A stretch of 64,000 bases of DNA from a virus: the IMG/VR virus record IMGVR_UViG_3300024312_000003, positions 116,491 through 180,490 of that record; one strand, written 5' to 3'. Below the pieces are notes generated by a model. It saw only the letters and a program-made list of their open reading frames with translations. It made no database searches and was not told where the DNA came from. The position numbers and the translations under genes were made by a program. Positions 23,493 to 34,826 of the stretch are shown here, piece by piece; position 1 is the first letter of the stretch; every line of letters begins with the position of its first letter.

Positions 23493-24536
23493 TTAACTTC
23501 CTTTCACGATTAATGATATTCCTGATATTGCTGTACCGTCTGGACTGGTTATGTATGGATCGTAGTTTCCTATCGATGTAACTTGTTTACCAACAGCAAT
23601 AATTTGATCCACCTGACCATTACCGTCGTTGAAACCTTCAATCTTTGGCCACTCTGGATCAATAGTCATAATGACTGAACTACTGTACCATCCAAAGAAA
23701 CCAATAACCAAAGCATTGGTCGTAGTGGTTGATGGATTATCGATTGTTTTCACACCAGCGCCACTGCTGGTCATTTCCGAATAGATGGAAGGATTATCAA
23801 AAGGAGTTACTTGGTTGTGATTTTTAATCACAACAACTACCAATGATGAGAATCTGTCCTGATCAAATTTTATTCGTCTTGTAGCAGAATTTCTATTTGA
23901 TATACTGTAAAAAGCATTAAACAGAAAATCATTACCCAAATTATGACTAGATGGCATAACTTTAGTAAAGGTTTGACCATCGGTATAACTACCATCATCG
24001 GAATCTCTTACAGTCATTCCGCCTTCGCCATTGATGACGTTATATTTAGCAGCATACGCCAATATTAGATCACCAGAAGCGATGTCTGTCAATACTACCT
24101 CAGGATAAACATCCCAATCACCAGAAACACTAGATTTACCTGTTTTGTAAACAACAGGTAAAGAACCAGAAGGTTGAGTTGGTGCTTTAGTTACTTTATA
24201 ACTTAAATTAAAGTAACCTTTTTGTAAATATGGAGAATTCCAATAAACATGAATCTCACCCGTCCTAGCAATTGCCGTAAAAGTAACAGGACCCATTAAT
24301 TCATATTCATCCGGATTTGTGCCTTTATCGGTATATGGTCCGGGCATTGGAACTATATCGATTCTATCACCGATTGCAACTGTGTTATCTGTTATTGTTA
24401 TTTTTCCAGATTTCCTAGCTGTTGAGCTAAGTATTACCTGCACATCGGTGTAGGTTGTTGAGGCACCCGAACCCCCACTACTATCGAAAGCTCCAATACT
24501 GTTTCTTACAATATTACTAAGTGCCTCAATTGCCAT
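23493..24536 (-). CDS. fibre protein sharing a C-terminal domain with the large collagen-like protein
   Basis: 347 residues. The C-terminal part has [20 protein letters not shown] and IEGFNDGNGQVDQIIAVGK, nearly the same as the end of the 800-residue protein at 27009-29411 ([37 protein letters not shown]). The shared region covers about the last 150 residues and is probably a receptor-binding or trimerisation head. The N-terminal half is beta-rich and unlike the collagen genes. Confidence 0.7.
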   Translation of the reverse strand: MAIEALSNIVRNSIGAFDSSGGSGASTTYTDVQVILSSTARKSGKITITDNTVAIGDRIDIVPMPGPYTDKGTNPDEYELMGPVTFTAIARTGEIHVYWNSPYLQKGYFNLSYKVTKAPTQPSGSLPVVYKTGKSSVSGDWDVYPEVVLTDIASGDLILAYAAKYNVINGEGGMTVRDSDDGSYTDGQTFTKVMPSSHNLGNDFLFNAFYSISNRNSATRRIKFDQDRFSSLVVVVIKNHNQVTPFDNPSIYSEMTSSGAGVKTIDNPSTTTTNALVIGFFGWYSSSVIMTIDPEWPKIEGFNDGNGQVDQIIAVGKQVTSIGNYDPYITSPDGTAISGISLIVKGS

Positions 24537-24546
24537 TTTTTAACCT

Positions 24547-25338
24547 TTAATCAGTGATCTTAACTCTCAATGCATTGTTTCCTGGAGCAGCATCCACAAC
24601 AATGCGAATCATGTTTACTGTAGGTCTTTGTATTTCTACCAGAACCTCATCATAATTACCAGAGTTTCTGTAAACAGTTACATCAACATCTCTTGTATTG
24701 AGATTATGAGTTATGTCGTAAGAAGTAGTTGTGGTATCTCCAAAAGTTTGAGTAAACTTTCGAGAAGCAAACTTAGAGGCAGATAAAGTAGACGGAGTGA
24801 TTGCTTTGTTAGCGTTCGTGCCTGTATCTACTTCAGCCAGAGTGGCTAATTGAATCTTACCTTCAACAGAGGTCGATGCCGGAGGAACGCTTGATCCGAA
24901 AGAAGTCCAAGTAATGGGATCTGTTCCAACAACGGCAACTGTTGCTGACTGTCTGTAAGCGGTGCCTGCGCTTGTACCTAATTCAACAGGAACGACGGCT
25001 TGGGTCAAATCATCTGCCGAATTAGCGTCTAGTGCTCTGGTCATTGCGGTCGAAGGACCGTTCCAGATATAAATGCCGTTTTCAGAAGTAGTTGTTTGAT
25101 TAGGTAAGAGAACTCTATCGTTTACAGACATAGCTTGTCCGTCAATAGATGCTCCTGGACTGGAAATATTGATATTATTAGGTGCTGCTACCTTTACGGT
25201 ATCTTTCCAAGCAAGACCCTCAATAGCTTGTCTTAACTGCGCAATGGTTGCTGGTTCTTGAGGATCAACACCGTCAGGCAGTCCTATAATTCTAGCAACA
25301 TTATTAAAATTAAGTGAACGTAAGACGTCTAAACTCAT
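24547..25338 (-). CDS. tail-fibre protein with phage fibre repeat
   Basis: 263 residues. The segment VNDRVLLPNQTTTSENGIYI with a following MTRALDANSADDLTQAV is a widely seen tail-fibre motif. Later VEGKIQLATLAEVDTGTN resembles the short phage tail-fibre repeats. This fits host-receptor recognition at the virion surface. It has a good AAGGAATAATC ribosome-binding site. Confidence 0.8.
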   Translation of the reverse strand: MSLDVLRSLNFNNVARIIGLPDGVDPQEPATIAQLRQAIEGLAWKDTVKVAAPNNINISSPGASIDGQAMSVNDRVLLPNQTTTSENGIYIWNGPSTAMTRALDANSADDLTQAVVPVELGTSAGTAYRQSATVAVVGTDPITWTSFGSSVPPASTSVEGKIQLATLAEVDTGTNANKAITPSTLSASKFASRKFTQTFGDTTTTSYDITHNLNTRDVDVTVYRNSGNYDEVLVEIQRPTVNMIRIVVDAAPGNNALRVKITD

Positions 25339-25353
25339 GATTATTCCTTGTGA

Positions 25354-25953
25354 TTATGAACATATAACTCTACCTTGCATTGGTGTATCGAAATATATAA
25401 AGAAATGATTAACAGTTGTGTTAACGATTTCCGCCATCATCTCTTTACCACCAACTGACAATATAGTTACGTTTGGATTTCGCCCTAAATTGTGATTTAT
25501 GCTCCATGTATCTGAAGCTGTATTTATGATGAACTCAATGGGTTGTGGAATTAATCCAGGCTCACCCTGAGGACCTGCAGGTCCGGTATCACCTTGATCA
25601 CCTTTAGGTCCAATCGGACCCTGAATACCCTGAGGACCTGCAGGTCCCATTAAACCATCTGATCCCGCAGGTCCTCTTGTACCTTGTAAACCCTGAGGAC
25701 CTTGTATGCCTTGCGGACCTTGGATACCCTGGGGTCCAGCGGGACCTTGTGGTCCTTGAGGACCTTTTAAAGATTCTAACCATTCATCCTCAGTACCTAT
25801 GAATCCATTAACCTTGGCTATCTCATAAGCATTAAGAACAAGAAATCTAAGTTGTTCAATGGTTAATTTTTTATTTGTACCACCTTGTACAATTTCCAGT
25901 AGCTCACTACCAGATATACTAGTGGCTTGCTGCATTGTAGAAATCTTAGACAT
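25354..25953 (-). CDS. collagen-like fibre protein (1 module)
   Basis: 199 residues: start [20 protein letters not shown], one [20 protein letters not shown] module, then a Gly-X-Y collagen run of about 70 residues ([19 protein letters not shown]), then a C-terminal beta domain. Gly-X-Y stretches form triple helices in phage fibres. It belongs to a series with the genes at 26030, 27009 and 29449. Confidence 0.9.
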   Translation of the reverse strand: MSKISTMQQATSISGSELLEIVQGGTNKKLTIEQLRFLVLNAYEIAKVNGFIGTEDEWLESLKGPQGPQGPAGPQGIQGPQGIQGPQGLQGTRGPAGSDGLMGPAGPQGIQGPIGPKGDQGDTGPAGPQGEPGLIPQPIEFIINTASDTWSINHNLGRNPNVTILSVGGKEMMAEIVNTTVNHFFIYFDTPMQGRVICS

Positions 25954-25997
25954 AGCGGCAACTTTACTTTAATATAACATATGATTCATTATTAAAC

Positions 25998-26029
25998 AGC
26001 ATAAAGAGGATGTTAATCCTCTTTATGCT
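25998..26029 (-). terminator. AGCATAAAGAGG-type terminator
   Basis: AGCATAAAGAGGAT pairs with its inverse, right after the stop at 26030. Confidence 0.75.
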
Positions 26030-26875
26030 TTAGAATGTACCGCCGTCAAATACCTGATCACCAGGGGTAGCTGTCCCTCTTGGTTCCCAAACAGATCCAT
26101 TACAATCGTAGAATAGATATGGTGCAGCAGTACCAACTAAAGCGTAATTAGCTTTATTAGTGGCCGGGGGTCTGTTTTGAGTCAAATTTTCAACCGTAGT
26201 ATATTCACCTACATATTTGTTAGCAGCGGATACCAATTGATTCAAAACATAACCTTGTCTAGCTGATAGCGCTGAAGTTGTGCTCTGATCTGTTAGTGAG
26301 TCCGAAACTATAGCACCAGGACCTGCAGGACCCTGTAAGCCCTGAATACCCTGAGGACCTGCAGGTCCTTGTGGTCCTTGAGGACCTGCTGGACCTGCAG
26401 GTCCTGTATTTCCAGTATCACCTTTTGGTCCCGCTGGACCAACATTACCAGCTGGACCAGCTGGACCTTGTAAACCCTGAGGGCCAGTTGCTCCAGTAAG
26501 TCCTTGAATACCTTGAGGTCCTATTGGACCTGGATCTCCCTGAGGACCTACGGGTCCTCTGATTGATAATAGCCAGTCTGCTTGAGTTCCTACAAAACCA
26601 CCTTCGACTGCTACCTGGTAAGCAGACTTACCAATAGATCCTGTAGGACCTGTAGGACCTTGTATGCCTTGCGGACCACGAATAGATTGTAACCACTGAG
26701 CTTCTGTGCCTACAAAACCATTCTGCACTGCTACTTCATAAGCAGATTTACCGTTTGGTCCCTGCGATTGTAAACTAGTTAATGGTATCTTTTTATTTGT
26801 ACCATTTTGAATAACCTCAACCACTTCAGTGCCGTTTAGCGCACCAGCGGAAGGCATTGTAGAAATCTTAGACAT
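26030..26875 (-). CDS. collagen-like fibre protein (2 modules)
   Basis: 281 residues with the same [20 protein letters not shown] start, two YEVAVxxGFxGTxAxWL modules, Gly-X-Y runs, and a C-terminal domain with [19 protein letters not shown] and a [10 protein letters not shown] end. Its start faces that of the plus-strand collagen gene, with 133 bases between the two ATGs. Confidence 0.9.
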   Translation of the reverse strand: MSKISTMPSAGALNGTEVVEVIQNGTNKKIPLTSLQSQGPNGKSAYEVAVQNGFVGTEAQWLQSIRGPQGIQGPTGPTGSIGKSAYQVAVEGGFVGTQADWLLSIRGPVGPQGDPGPIGPQGIQGLTGATGPQGLQGPAGPAGNVGPAGPKGDTGNTGPAGPAGPQGPQGPAGPQGIQGLQGPAGPGAIVSDSLTDQSTTSALSARQGYVLNQLVSAANKYVGEYTTVENLTQNRPPATNKANYALVGTAAPYLFYDCNGSVWEPRGTATPGDQVFDGGTF

Positions 26876-27008
26876 AATTAACTCCTATTGGAGATTTGAT
26901 AATTGATTTAGCACATTTAGCGCATGTCATACAATCTCGTATTTTCTATATCTTAGTCAGTAATTAGCTTAATAATTTGAATTATACATTTCTTGCCAAG
27001 GAGAAATA
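26876..27008. promoter_or_regulatory. divergent promoter region of two collagen-like genes
   Basis: AT-rich spacer between the minus-strand start at 26875 and the plus-strand start at 27009. AAGGAGAAATA precedes the plus ATG and AATAGGAGTTAATT precedes the minus ATG. A TATACAT -10-like hexamer lies about 25 bases before the plus ATG; no strong -35 is clear. Confidence 0.45.
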
Positions 27009-29411
27009 ATGAGTAAAATAAGTGAAATGGGTCTTGCTGGTCCATTATCAGGTAATGAATTATTAGAAATAATTCAGAATGGTCAAAACAAAAGAATTAG
27101 ATTAAGTGACTTAGATCTAACCGCAGCATCAGCATATGAGATTGCTGTTAATAACGGATTCGTAGGTACTGAGGCAGATTGGCTGCTATCTCTTAAAGGG
27201 GAGAATGGACTAGATGGTGCTCCGGGCACACCTGGAGCAATAGGTCCTGTTGGTCCTCAAGGTCTGTCCGGTCCATCCGCTTATCAAATAGCTATTTTAG
27301 CTGGATTTAATGGCACTCAAGCCGAATGGTTAAACAGTCTAAAAGGAGCCGATGGTGCACCCGGACCACAGGGACCACAAGGGGTCCCTGGATTAAATGG
27401 TGGTGCTGACGGATTGTCAGCTTACGAAGTAGCTGTACAAGACGGATTCATTGGTACTCAGTCGGAATGGCTGCAATCATTAAGAGGACCTCAAGGTGAA
27501 GTCGGACCTCAAGGTATACCTGGTCCGACTGGTATTCAAGGACCTGCGGGTCCGCAGGGACCACAAGGTCCCGCAGGTCCAGTTGGTCCAGCCGGAGACG
27601 CTGGCCCCCAAGGACCAATTGGATTAGCTGGACCCCAGGGTCCACAAGGTCCTCAGGGTATCCAGGGTAAATCCAATTATGATTTAGCTGTAGATTCTGG
27701 TTTTCAAGGAACACTCCAGGATTTTGTAGCCACGATGAATGGTGTCAAAGGCGACACTGGAGATTCTGCCTATCAACTAGCAGTCAACGCTGGATTTATA
27801 GGAACTGAATTACAATGGCTACAATCGCTAACTGGTCCAATAGGACCACAAGGGTTACAAGGACCAGTAGGACCACAAGGACCTACTGGTCCTAAAGGTG
27901 ATCAAGGTGATACCGGACCACAAGGACCGGCTGGTCCTCAAGGTCCTCAAGGTATAAAAGGAGATGAAGGCATTCAGGGTCCTCAAGGACCTGCAGGTCC
28001 TCAAGGACTGCAAGGTATACAAGGTATACAAGGGGAAGTGGGTCCTCAAGGACCGGTTGGAACAACCGGTCCAGCTGGTCCTAAGGGTGATACAGGTAAT
28101 CAAGGACCGATAGGTAAATCGGCCTACCAGATAGCTCTGGATACTGGATACGTCGGTACGGAAAATCAATGGTTACAAACATTGATAGGTAGTCAAGGAC
28201 CACAGGGTCCACAAGGACCAGTGGGTCCTCAAGGAGCAGCTGGTAGTAACCTACTCGGAACTTTTGCAAATACAGCTACATTACAAACTTCACATCCGGC
28301 CGCGACCAATACAGGATCTGTTGCCGTAGTTGGTTCGTCAAGTCCTTTTAAAATAAGAATAGCAAATCAAAACGCATGGGTACCTGCTAGCTCGATAGTA
28401 AAGAATGTATCGGCATCCAGAACTATAACCGAGCATGATGATGGCGATATTCTCAATATCACCAATCCAAACGTGACTTTGACAATAGCTGAATCCATAT
28501 ACAATCACAAAGATCTAAAAATAAAGATACTTGTAAATGACAATACTGTTTTTGCGCCAGAATCAGCAAATGTGAAAATTAACGGACAAAGTAGTTCAAT
28601 TACTGTTAATAAGTCTTCTGGTTTAATTGCTGAATTATTTGGAACTGGTAATTTAAATAATGAATTTACCATAGCTCATAGTGGTAGCGGTGGGTCTGGT
28701 GGAACTGGTTCTGGAGGTTTTGTCTCTACAGCTCCAACTATAGTTGATACTGATAAATTCTCTGCCAGATATGATTCAGCTTCAACAACTCTTGGGAATG
28801 CTCAAGCTGGAGACATGATTGTGGTCTTCTTATCAAAGTGGGCCAGTGATTCTGAAGCAGTAATGACAATCAGCGATAACCAAGGTAATGTATATACTAA
28901 AATAGATTCAAGCATTAACTTAGATGGTGCTGGTTTCCGTTATACTGCGTTCTATACTTTCTGCACTCAAGGAGCGGTTTCTACAACAATAACCACTCCT
29001 TTAGTCGACTATAACAGCATGATATCTCTTCTCATAAGAGGAGTTGATTCTCAAAATCCATTTGATGACGGCGGTACAAGGAAAAGAGCCTACCTAGATG
29101 GAAGTGGTTCTCTTACCATAGATAATTCAGTTACCACATTCAGTGATGATTTGGTACTGGCTTTAATAGGTTGGTACAATAGTTCGATGGTTATGACTAT
29201 TGATCCAGAGTGGCCGGTTATAGATGGGTTTAACGATGGATCGAGCCAAACCAATCAAATGGTTGCTATAGGTAAAAGAGTAGATGCTGTTGGTAATTAT
29301 GACCCTACCATAAGCACTGGGTCTAATTCGACTAGAATTAGTGGAATATCTTTGGTTCTTAAAGGTATGTCAGATTCATCACAATCTGTCATCGATCCTG
29401 GTACGTTCTAA
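27009..29411 (+). CDS. large collagen-like fibre protein (6 modules, plus strand)
   Basis: 800 residues. Start [20 protein letters not shown], then six copies of the (S)AYxxAVxxGFxGTxxxWL module separated by Gly-X-Y collagen runs, to about residue 420. A middle part follows with a Gly/Ser linker ([14 protein letters not shown]), and a C-terminal domain matching that of the 23493 gene ([20 protein letters not shown]). It is the only plus-strand member of the series. It ends at a hairpin shared with the convergent gene at 29449. Confidence 0.92.
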   Translation: MSKISEMGLAGPLSGNELLEIIQNGQNKRIRLSDLDLTAASAYEIAVNNGFVGTEADWLLSLKGENGLDGAPGTPGAIGPVGPQGLSGPSAYQIAILAGFNGTQAEWLNSLKGADGAPGPQGPQGVPGLNGGADGLSAYEVAVQDGFIGTQSEWLQSLRGPQGEVGPQGIPGPTGIQGPAGPQGPQGPAGPVGPAGDAGPQGPIGLAGPQGPQGPQGIQGKSNYDLAVDSGFQGTLQDFVATMNGVKGDTGDSAYQLAVNAGFIGTELQWLQSLTGPIGPQGLQGPVGPQGPTGPKGDQGDTGPQGPAGPQGPQGIKGDEGIQGPQGPAGPQGLQGIQGIQGEVGPQGPVGTTGPAGPKGDTGNQGPIGKSAYQIALDTGYVGTENQWLQTLIGSQGPQGPQGPVGPQGAAGSNLLGTFANTATLQTSHPAATNTGSVAVVGSSSPFKIRIANQNAWVPASSIVKNVSASRTITEHDDGDILNITNPNVTLTIAESIYNHKDLKIKILVNDNTVFAPESANVKINGQSSSITVNKSSGLIAELFGTGNLNNEFTIAHSGSGGSGGTGSGGFVSTAPTIVDTDKFSARYDSASTTLGNAQAGDMIVVFLSKWASDSEAVMTISDNQGNVYTKIDSSINLDGAGFRYTAFYTFCTQGAVSTTITTPLVDYNSMISLLIRGVDSQNPFDDGGTRKRAYLDGSGSLTIDNSVTTFSDDLVLALIGWYNSSMVMTIDPEWPVIDGFNDGSSQTNQMVAIGKRVDAVGNYDPTISTGSNSTRISGISLVLKGMSDSSQSVIDPGTF

Positions 29412-29412
29412 G

Positions 29413-29442
29413 GCATAAAGAGGGGAATTCCCCTCTTTATGC
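29413..29442. terminator. bidirectional GCATAAAGAGGGG terminator
   Basis: GCATAAAGAGGGGAA and its exact inverse sit between the convergent stops at 29411 and 29449. Confidence 0.85.
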
Positions 29443-29448
29443 TGTTAT

Positions 29449-31041
29449 TTATTTTGTTATAAATATTTTATTATTTAAAGAGGTACCAACTGTTCTTGTA
29501 AATCTTAGATTGGTTATTGCTGTTTCTGAGGGCAAGGGCGCCCATCTGAATGATCCATAATCCGTATATGTATCATAAACAGTATATGCACCACCATTAT
29601 TGGTAGAATATTCAACAAGAATTGTTACCGCTCCAGCAGTCAAATCCGGAACAATATCGACATCAAAAGGTACTGAATTATAGCTTGACGTATTAATAAC
29701 AACAGGATTATTACCCAACAGTGTAACTTCAGGTTTCTGAATAGAATTATCTGCTTTAGTACCCTGAGCAGCGGTAGCGAAGTCTGCAATATTTGAATAC
29801 AGGACATCACCTAAAGTAGCTTGATAATCGATGAAAAATTGTTCATCTAATTTTGAATCTACTTGCTGTTTTAATAATCTGCCTTGATTAGCTGATAAAG
29901 CTTCAGTGCTCGATGTACTGGATAGCGTATCATTGATTACTGATGGTCCTGCGGGGCCTTGTTCACCAGTATCGCCTTTAGGACCAGCAGGACCCTGTAA
30001 GCCTTGAATACCCTGAGGACCTGCAGGTCCTTGTGGACCAATAGGTCCAGATATACCTTGTTCGCCTTGCGGACCTATTGGTCCAGCTGGTCCAGTTAAT
30101 CCAGCTGGACCCTGGGGTCCAGTGTCACCCTGATCACCCTTAAGAGTTAGTAACCATTGAGTTTCATCTCCTCCAAATCCAGCCAATACCGCTACTTCAT
30201 AAGCTGACAATCCATCGGTTCCGGCTGGACCCTGAATTCCCTGTGGACCTTGGATTCCCGCAGGTCCTTGAGGACCCTGTGGACCCGCTGGTCCTTGAGG
30301 ACCAGTATTACCAATACTACCTTGCGGACCTGCTGGCCCAACGGCGCCAGTATCTCCTTTGGGTCCTATTGGGCCTGGATCACCTTGATCACCTTTTAAT
30401 CCTTGAGGACCCGCTGGTCCTATTGGACCTTGTGGTCCTATTAAACTAGCTAACCACTGCGTTTCGGTACCAATAAATCCATTATCTAAAGCATGCTGAT
30501 ATGATGTTTTACCAGGTGAACCTTGTGGACCTATAGACCCTTGTGGACCCTGGGGTCCGGAAGTTCCTTGAGGACCTTGTGGACCAATAGGACCAGCTAA
30601 CGATTGTAACCACTCGGCTTGAGTACCTGTAAATCCACTATCAACAGCGTGTTGGTAAGACGATTTTCCTGGGTTACCTTGTGGTCCTTGTGGACCAACG
30701 GGTCCTATATCACCAGTGTCTCCCTTTAATCCTTTTAGACTGTTTAACCAATCATTCTGAGTTCCTACGAAACCAGACATTAGCGCTATTTCATAAGCAG
30801 ACTGTCCAGTAGGTCCTTGTTGACCTTCTGGACCTCTCTGTCCAATTAGACTGGCTAACCATTGCGTCTCTGTACCAACGAAACCATTTTGAATCGCGAC
30901 ATCGTAAGCGGACTTACCGTTAGGAATAAGAGACAAAAGAGAAGATACCGTTATTCTCCTATTGTATCCTTCTTGTACTATTTCAATTAACTCTATACCT
31001 GATAATGGACTAGCAAGGTCCATTGTAGAAATCTTAGACAT
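29449..31041 (-). CDS. collagen-like fibre protein (5 modules)
   Basis: 530 residues from the ATG at 31041, which has a GGAGAAC ribosome-binding site; the frame extends upstream but that part overlaps nrdB and a hairpin. Start [20 protein letters not shown], five YxxAxxxGFxGTxxxWLxSL modules and long Gly-X-Y runs, ending in a beta-rich domain ([19 protein letters not shown]). The C-terminus differs from that of the 27009 gene. Confidence 0.92.
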   Translation of the reverse strand: MSKISTMDLASPLSGIELIEIVQEGYNRRITVSSLLSLIPNGKSAYDVAIQNGFVGTETQWLASLIGQRGPEGQQGPTGQSAYEIALMSGFVGTQNDWLNSLKGLKGDTGDIGPVGPQGPQGNPGKSSYQHAVDSGFTGTQAEWLQSLAGPIGPQGPQGTSGPQGPQGSIGPQGSPGKTSYQHALDNGFIGTETQWLASLIGPQGPIGPAGPQGLKGDQGDPGPIGPKGDTGAVGPAGPQGSIGNTGPQGPAGPQGPQGPAGIQGPQGIQGPAGTDGLSAYEVAVLAGFGGDETQWLLTLKGDQGDTGPQGPAGLTGPAGPIGPQGEQGISGPIGPQGPAGPQGIQGLQGPAGPKGDTGEQGPAGPSVINDTLSSTSSTEALSANQGRLLKQQVDSKLDEQFFIDYQATLGDVLYSNIADFATAAQGTKADNSIQKPEVTLLGNNPVVINTSSYNSVPFDVDIVPDLTAGAVTILVEYSTNNGGAYTVYDTYTDYGSFRWAPLPSETAITNLRFTRTVGTSLNNKIFITK

Positions 31042-31083
31042 ACTTGTTCTCCATTTAAAGACAGTACTGCATATAAATCCAGC

Positions 31084-31112
31084 ATAAAGAGAGGGGAATC
31101 CCCTCTCTTTAT
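31084..31112 (-). terminator. hairpin terminator after nrdB
   Basis: ATAAAGAGAGGGGA and its inverse overlap the last base of the nrdB frame. Confidence 0.75.
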
Positions 31113-32266
31113 TACTTACCCAATATCCGACTATTGGAAGGTCTATCAAACTGATAAATTTTAGAAGATAGAACTTGATTAACAATGCCTACCTTATATT
31201 GGTTACTGTCTTGTTCTTGAGGAGAGCGCTGCGTATCAGAGATACGAATCCACTCGTTCATGAACGACAGGGGATTTTTCTGAACCAAAGTATGTTGACT
31301 TTGATTTTCCAAACCCAAAAGATAGTAAACAGGATAAGCTACAAAACGAGTCCAATTCTGGAACGTTTGCAGGGTACCACCAGGCAATTGCTTACCATCT
31401 GGTAGAATTGTTTCAAGCCAGGTTAGCTCGGATGTTACAATCTCATCAAGAAGACTGATGATTGTTGGTCTGAGATTTTCAAGAGCTTTCTTTCCGCGTT
31501 CGGTTGCCAATTCTACTTTGAGAATTTCTTGACCAAACTTAGCATGGATCTCGTATTCATCCTGAGCAATCTTCTGGACAGCCATACCGATTGGTTGGAA
31601 CAAACCAGTGTTGCAAATTGAGAAAGTTACTGCAAAAGATGCCATGAATTGGATTCTCTCCAAAGCATAGTTCGCAATCAATCCGAGGATCACATATTCG
31701 TAAAGTTCTTGAGAGTATGAAATCTGACCAAGTGCATATTTATGACTAAGCTCGTACAGCTTAGAAAAAATAGATCCCACTACACGCATGCGTTCGTGAG
31801 CTTCTTTGACTTTTGTGATTTCTTTGAAAACATCACTGGGATCATCAAAGGAGAGTCGTACAATTTCTGAATAAGTCAGAGCATGTAGATTCTCATTATC
31901 CATGATTCGACCATATCCAGTCCATACTTCACTAGAAGTAACAAACGGAGCCATGATAGGTACAAAACACCTGGATGCTACTGTGTCTGCTTCCCATTGC
32001 CACGCAATGGTTTTTATCATTGCATCGTAGATATCGCGACTACATGTCTTAAATTCAGTATTACAAGTACTGAAATCAAATTCAATTTCATCCCAATCAA
32101 GAGTCTTTAGAGTCTTATAGATTTTCCAAAGTTCTGGATGAACTCGATTGATGGAATCGTAAAACCCAGGTTGTTCTCCAAAGAAGATGGGTGTCTTCTC
32201 GTATGTCGATTTTTCAGTATTGAAAATCTTATTAGATACTTCAGAATCAATAACGATGTCAGTCAT
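31112..32266 (-). CDS. nrdB: class I ribonucleotide reductase, small subunit
   Basis: 384 residues with the di-iron ligands of the R2 subunit: WEADTVAS (first acid), [11 protein letters not shown] (ExxH and the radical Tyr four residues after the His), [12 protein letters not shown] (third acid), [10 protein letters not shown] (ExxH). It makes the tyrosyl radical that NrdA uses to reduce ribonucleotides to deoxyribonucleotides. The ATG follows TAGGAAACTAAA. It lies directly downstream of nrdA, separated by a hairpin. Confidence 0.95.
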   Translation of the reverse strand: MTDIVIDSEVSNKIFNTEKSTYEKTPIFFGEQPGFYDSINRVHPELWKIYKTLKTLDWDEIEFDFSTCNTEFKTCSRDIYDAMIKTIAWQWEADTVASRCFVPIMAPFVTSSEVWTGYGRIMDNENLHALTYSEIVRLSFDDPSDVFKEITKVKEAHERMRVVGSIFSKLYELSHKYALGQISYSQELYEYVILGLIANYALERIQFMASFAVTFSICNTGLFQPIGMAVQKIAQDEYEIHAKFGQEILKVELATERGKKALENLRPTIISLLDEIVTSELTWLETILPDGKQLPGGTLQTFQNWTRFVAYPVYYLLGLENQSQHTLVQKNPLSFMNEWIRISDTQRSPQEQDSNQYKVGIVNQVLSSKIYQFDRPSNSRILGK

Positions 32267-32279
32267 TTTAGTTTCCTAC

Positions 32280-32303
32280 AGGAGGGAGTTTTATCTCCCT
32301 CCT
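32280..32303 (-). terminator. hairpin between nrdA and nrdB
   Basis: AGGAGGGAG pairs with its inverse around a six-base loop after the nrdA stop. It could lower nrdB expression relative to nrdA or end the transcript. Confidence 0.65.
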
Positions 32304-32313
32304 GCTAAATTGT

Positions 32314-34620
32314 TTACAAACTACAAGCCCCACCAGCACATCCGCGTTCCTCTCCAGCATTTGCCAGATCTGAAGCAGACATATCTGACGAACCTCTTTG
32401 GACTGCGTCCAATTCGTCTCCGTCAGCAGTATAGCTATTAACGTAATAACGAGTCTTAAGACCTCTGCGAATACCGTGTAGATAGATATCCATGATTTCT
32501 TCTTCATCAATCTTATTGTCTTTACTGATCTTCTTGTATAGGTCAGCACTGATCGATTGATCTGTAAACTTTTGGAATATTGAGTAAATGTCAATCAGAC
32601 GTTTAGTCGGAATATCCCAGGCAATTTCGTAATCATGACCCATCGTATCGCCTTCAGGCGCTGCCCAGCGGATAACGATGTTATTGTCAGATTTGTTAAT
32701 GGTTAATGCTCTGATAGGGTATAAGCTATTTGCCCCACCAAGAGCCTTAGAAGAGGCTTCTCCAGGCATGTAGGCCACCAGAGAGCTGTGCCCAATACCG
32801 CCATTTTCAATGATCTGTTTCCTAAGGGTTTCCCAGTCATAGCGATATTCGAACTTACCTAATTCATCGACACCGCGATTATAAGTGTCAATAGGAAGCC
32901 AACCTTGAGGCCACTTCGTTTTATGTATCCAAGGAGCAAGACCGCGTTCCTTGGAATGTCTCAGAGATGCCTTGATGGCAAAATACATGTGACGCTCAGC
33001 CACCCGGTGAGCAAATCTCAGGCCAGTTTGATCTGAATATTTGACACCAGATCTAGCCATTAGAGTAGCCAGTCCCATGATACCGACTGCAGCATTGCGG
33101 CGACGCTTAGCAGTATATCCAACGTGAGGCAGAATGTAGTCAGCCATATCCGTTGTTCGGTCGATCATGTAGTAGGCATAGTACATTGCTTTTTCATATT
33201 CAGCGTCGTCTTTGACGTTGGATACTTCAATGGCTGCCAAGTTACAAGTAGAGACTTCACCTTGACCGTGATCTTCTTCCATGTAGAGATACTTAACGGA
33301 AGGGTAATCAATGGTAGGTTGAGTGATCTCGACACAAAGATTAGATGACCAAATCGTCTCCAGATAAGGAGTGTGACGATTAATTTCATCCATGTTAGCT
33401 TGATACGAAACTCCTGTTTCGAAAGCCTCGTTAAACGACGAGACAATCAACTTCTTGGCTGAGACGTATGTCTTTTTGAAACCAGGATCATTTTCATATT
33501 TTTCGTAGAGATCGATGAAATTATCAATATCTCCACTATAGAAGGCACGATCAAGATCTGGAGCGTTAAAGCAATTGAATACAAAGATATCTTCGTTTCT
33601 AGCTGCCTTGTAAGCAAGCCATGCATTACCCATCATGGTGTAATGTAGATCTCGATTCTTTTTATCTTCTGTCGAGCGCGGATTACTTAGCTTTGAGATA
33701 ACCAATGCTTCAGGATCAAATGCACTGAAGAAAATATTACCAGCACCGCCTCGACCATTTTGCAAATTGGCTCTAGTTGCCTTACCAACCGAGTTCAGAT
33801 AAGGAAGACGTCCTTGGTGCTGAATCAAACCACCTCTGACAGGATCACCAATTGAGCGAGTACGAATATTACCACCAATACCAGCAGACGCAACTGTCTG
33901 CATGTAGGCAATGTGGTCACCGGCAGCTAAAGAGCCAGCGCTATCAGAAGAAGTGAACAGACAGCAAGATGCATAGCTATTCAGATAAGTGCCTAGATTC
34001 ACGTAATTGGGAGTAGGCGCAGATAGAATCTTTCTAGAAAACAAATCGTAAAGATCTTTAACCTTTACCATTCGCACTTCTTTGTCTGTTTCTGCTTCAG
34101 CCAAAGCCATGGCCATTCGCATGTAAACAAATTGTTGAGATTCGTATTCTTTCTTCGTCACTCGATTGCGAAGAGAATACTTGTATCGAATATGATGAAG
34201 TGCGAAATGAGGACACTCAAGATCACGATTGTGATTAATTACTTTTTCTAGCTCTGCATATTCTTCATCAGAATACTTAAGAGTCCGCATGAGTCCAGCG
34301 TCTGCTAGTGCTCTTTGAACAGACTTAATCGAGGGAGGTACATCACTTCCAAAGATATCCTTGTAGATCATTGAAGTGTAGAGACGCCCAGCCATCAAAT
34401 AGTGGGACCAGGATCGACCTTCTAGTGTCGATTCAATCAAGTTATTCTGGAAGTCTCTAGATGTAATTTCCTTTGGACTTTTGTAAATTGCCTTTAGCAA
34501 AACTGAAGGCCAATCGATTCTATCACCAACAAGTTCGGCAGCCCATTGTGCCCAGCGATTTGGTTTTTCAGCAATGAATGGCTCACGCTGACCATTTCTC
34601 TTGATTATGGTTTCGATCAT
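32314..34620 (-). CDS. nrdA: class I ribonucleotide reductase, large subunit
   Basis: 768 residues. Visible signatures are SYASCCLFTSSDSAGSL (active-site Cys region), SSNLCVEITQPT (NxCxE catalytic motif), QGEVSTCNLAAI (redox Cys), and the C-terminal GCAGGACSL redox pair (CxxxC). An N-terminal ATP-cone domain is indicated by KRNGQREPFI and TSRDFQNNLIE. It reduces ribonucleoside diphosphates together with NrdB. The gene has a 5' leader with a 19-nt block shared with the 58477 gene. Confidence 0.96.
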   Translation of the reverse strand: MIETIIKRNGQREPFIAEKPNRWAQWAAELVGDRIDWPSVLLKAIYKSPKEITSRDFQNNLIESTLEGRSWSHYLMAGRLYTSMIYKDIFGSDVPPSIKSVQRALADAGLMRTLKYSDEEYAELEKVINHNRDLECPHFALHHIRYKYSLRNRVTKKEYESQQFVYMRMAMALAEAETDKEVRMVKVKDLYDLFSRKILSAPTPNYVNLGTYLNSYASCCLFTSSDSAGSLAAGDHIAYMQTVASAGIGGNIRTRSIGDPVRGGLIQHQGRLPYLNSVGKATRANLQNGRGGAGNIFFSAFDPEALVISKLSNPRSTEDKKNRDLHYTMMGNAWLAYKAARNEDIFVFNCFNAPDLDRAFYSGDIDNFIDLYEKYENDPGFKKTYVSAKKLIVSSFNEAFETGVSYQANMDEINRHTPYLETIWSSNLCVEITQPTIDYPSVKYLYMEEDHGQGEVSTCNLAAIEVSNVKDDAEYEKAMYYAYYMIDRTTDMADYILPHVGYTAKRRRNAAVGIMGLATLMARSGVKYSDQTGLRFAHRVAERHMYFAIKASLRHSKERGLAPWIHKTKWPQGWLPIDTYNRGVDELGKFEYRYDWETLRKQIIENGGIGHSSLVAYMPGEASSKALGGANSLYPIRALTINKSDNNIVIRWAAPEGDTMGHDYEIAWDIPTKRLIDIYSIFQKFTDQSISADLYKKISKDNKIDEEEIMDIYLHGIRRGLKTRYYVNSYTADGDELDAVQRGSSDMSASDLANAGEERGCAGGACSL

Positions 34621-34647
34621 TTCCTAGTCTTTCGCAACTGCTTTGAA

Positions 34648-34666
34648 AATGGTTTTTGATTGTTAA
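34648..34666 (-). promoter_or_regulatory. 19-nt leader element shared with the 58477 gene
   Basis: On the minus strand TTAACAATCAAAAACCATT lies 28 bases before the nrdA ATG. The identical 19 bases occur at 58495-58513, 18 bases before another ATG. It may be a 5' UTR or promoter element. Confidence 0.5.
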
Positions 34667-34688
34667 TTTAGCAGACGACTGAGTTACA

Positions 34689-34714
34689 ATTATACATTCT
34701 CACCCTTACGTCAA
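34689..34714 (-). promoter_or_regulatory. candidate sigma70-like promoter of nrdA
   Basis: TTGACG and TATAAT occur with TG before the -10, but the spacing is only 14 bases, so an extended -10 promoter is the safer reading. Confidence 0.4.
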
Positions 34715-34798
34715 CATATTAAAACAGGCAAAAAAATAAACTTTTATTCACGCAATATCATATTACAATTTATGCTTTTTTAGATAAATTAGGGGCAA

Positions 34799-34826
34799 AT
34801 AAAAGGAGGGAATTCCCTCCTTTTAT
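34799..34826 (-). terminator. hairpin terminator
   Basis: ATAAAAGGAGGGAA and its exact inverse, just after the stop of the gene at 34826. Confidence 0.75.

Noticed and set aside
25560-28240. CRISPR-like repeated units
   Set aside because: The repeats are in frame, code for Gly-X-Y and are of irregular length without unique spacers.
27448-30449. Open frames opposite the collagen repeats
   Set aside because: They arise from the repeat composition (GPQ-rich DNA stays open in several frames) and show no start signals.
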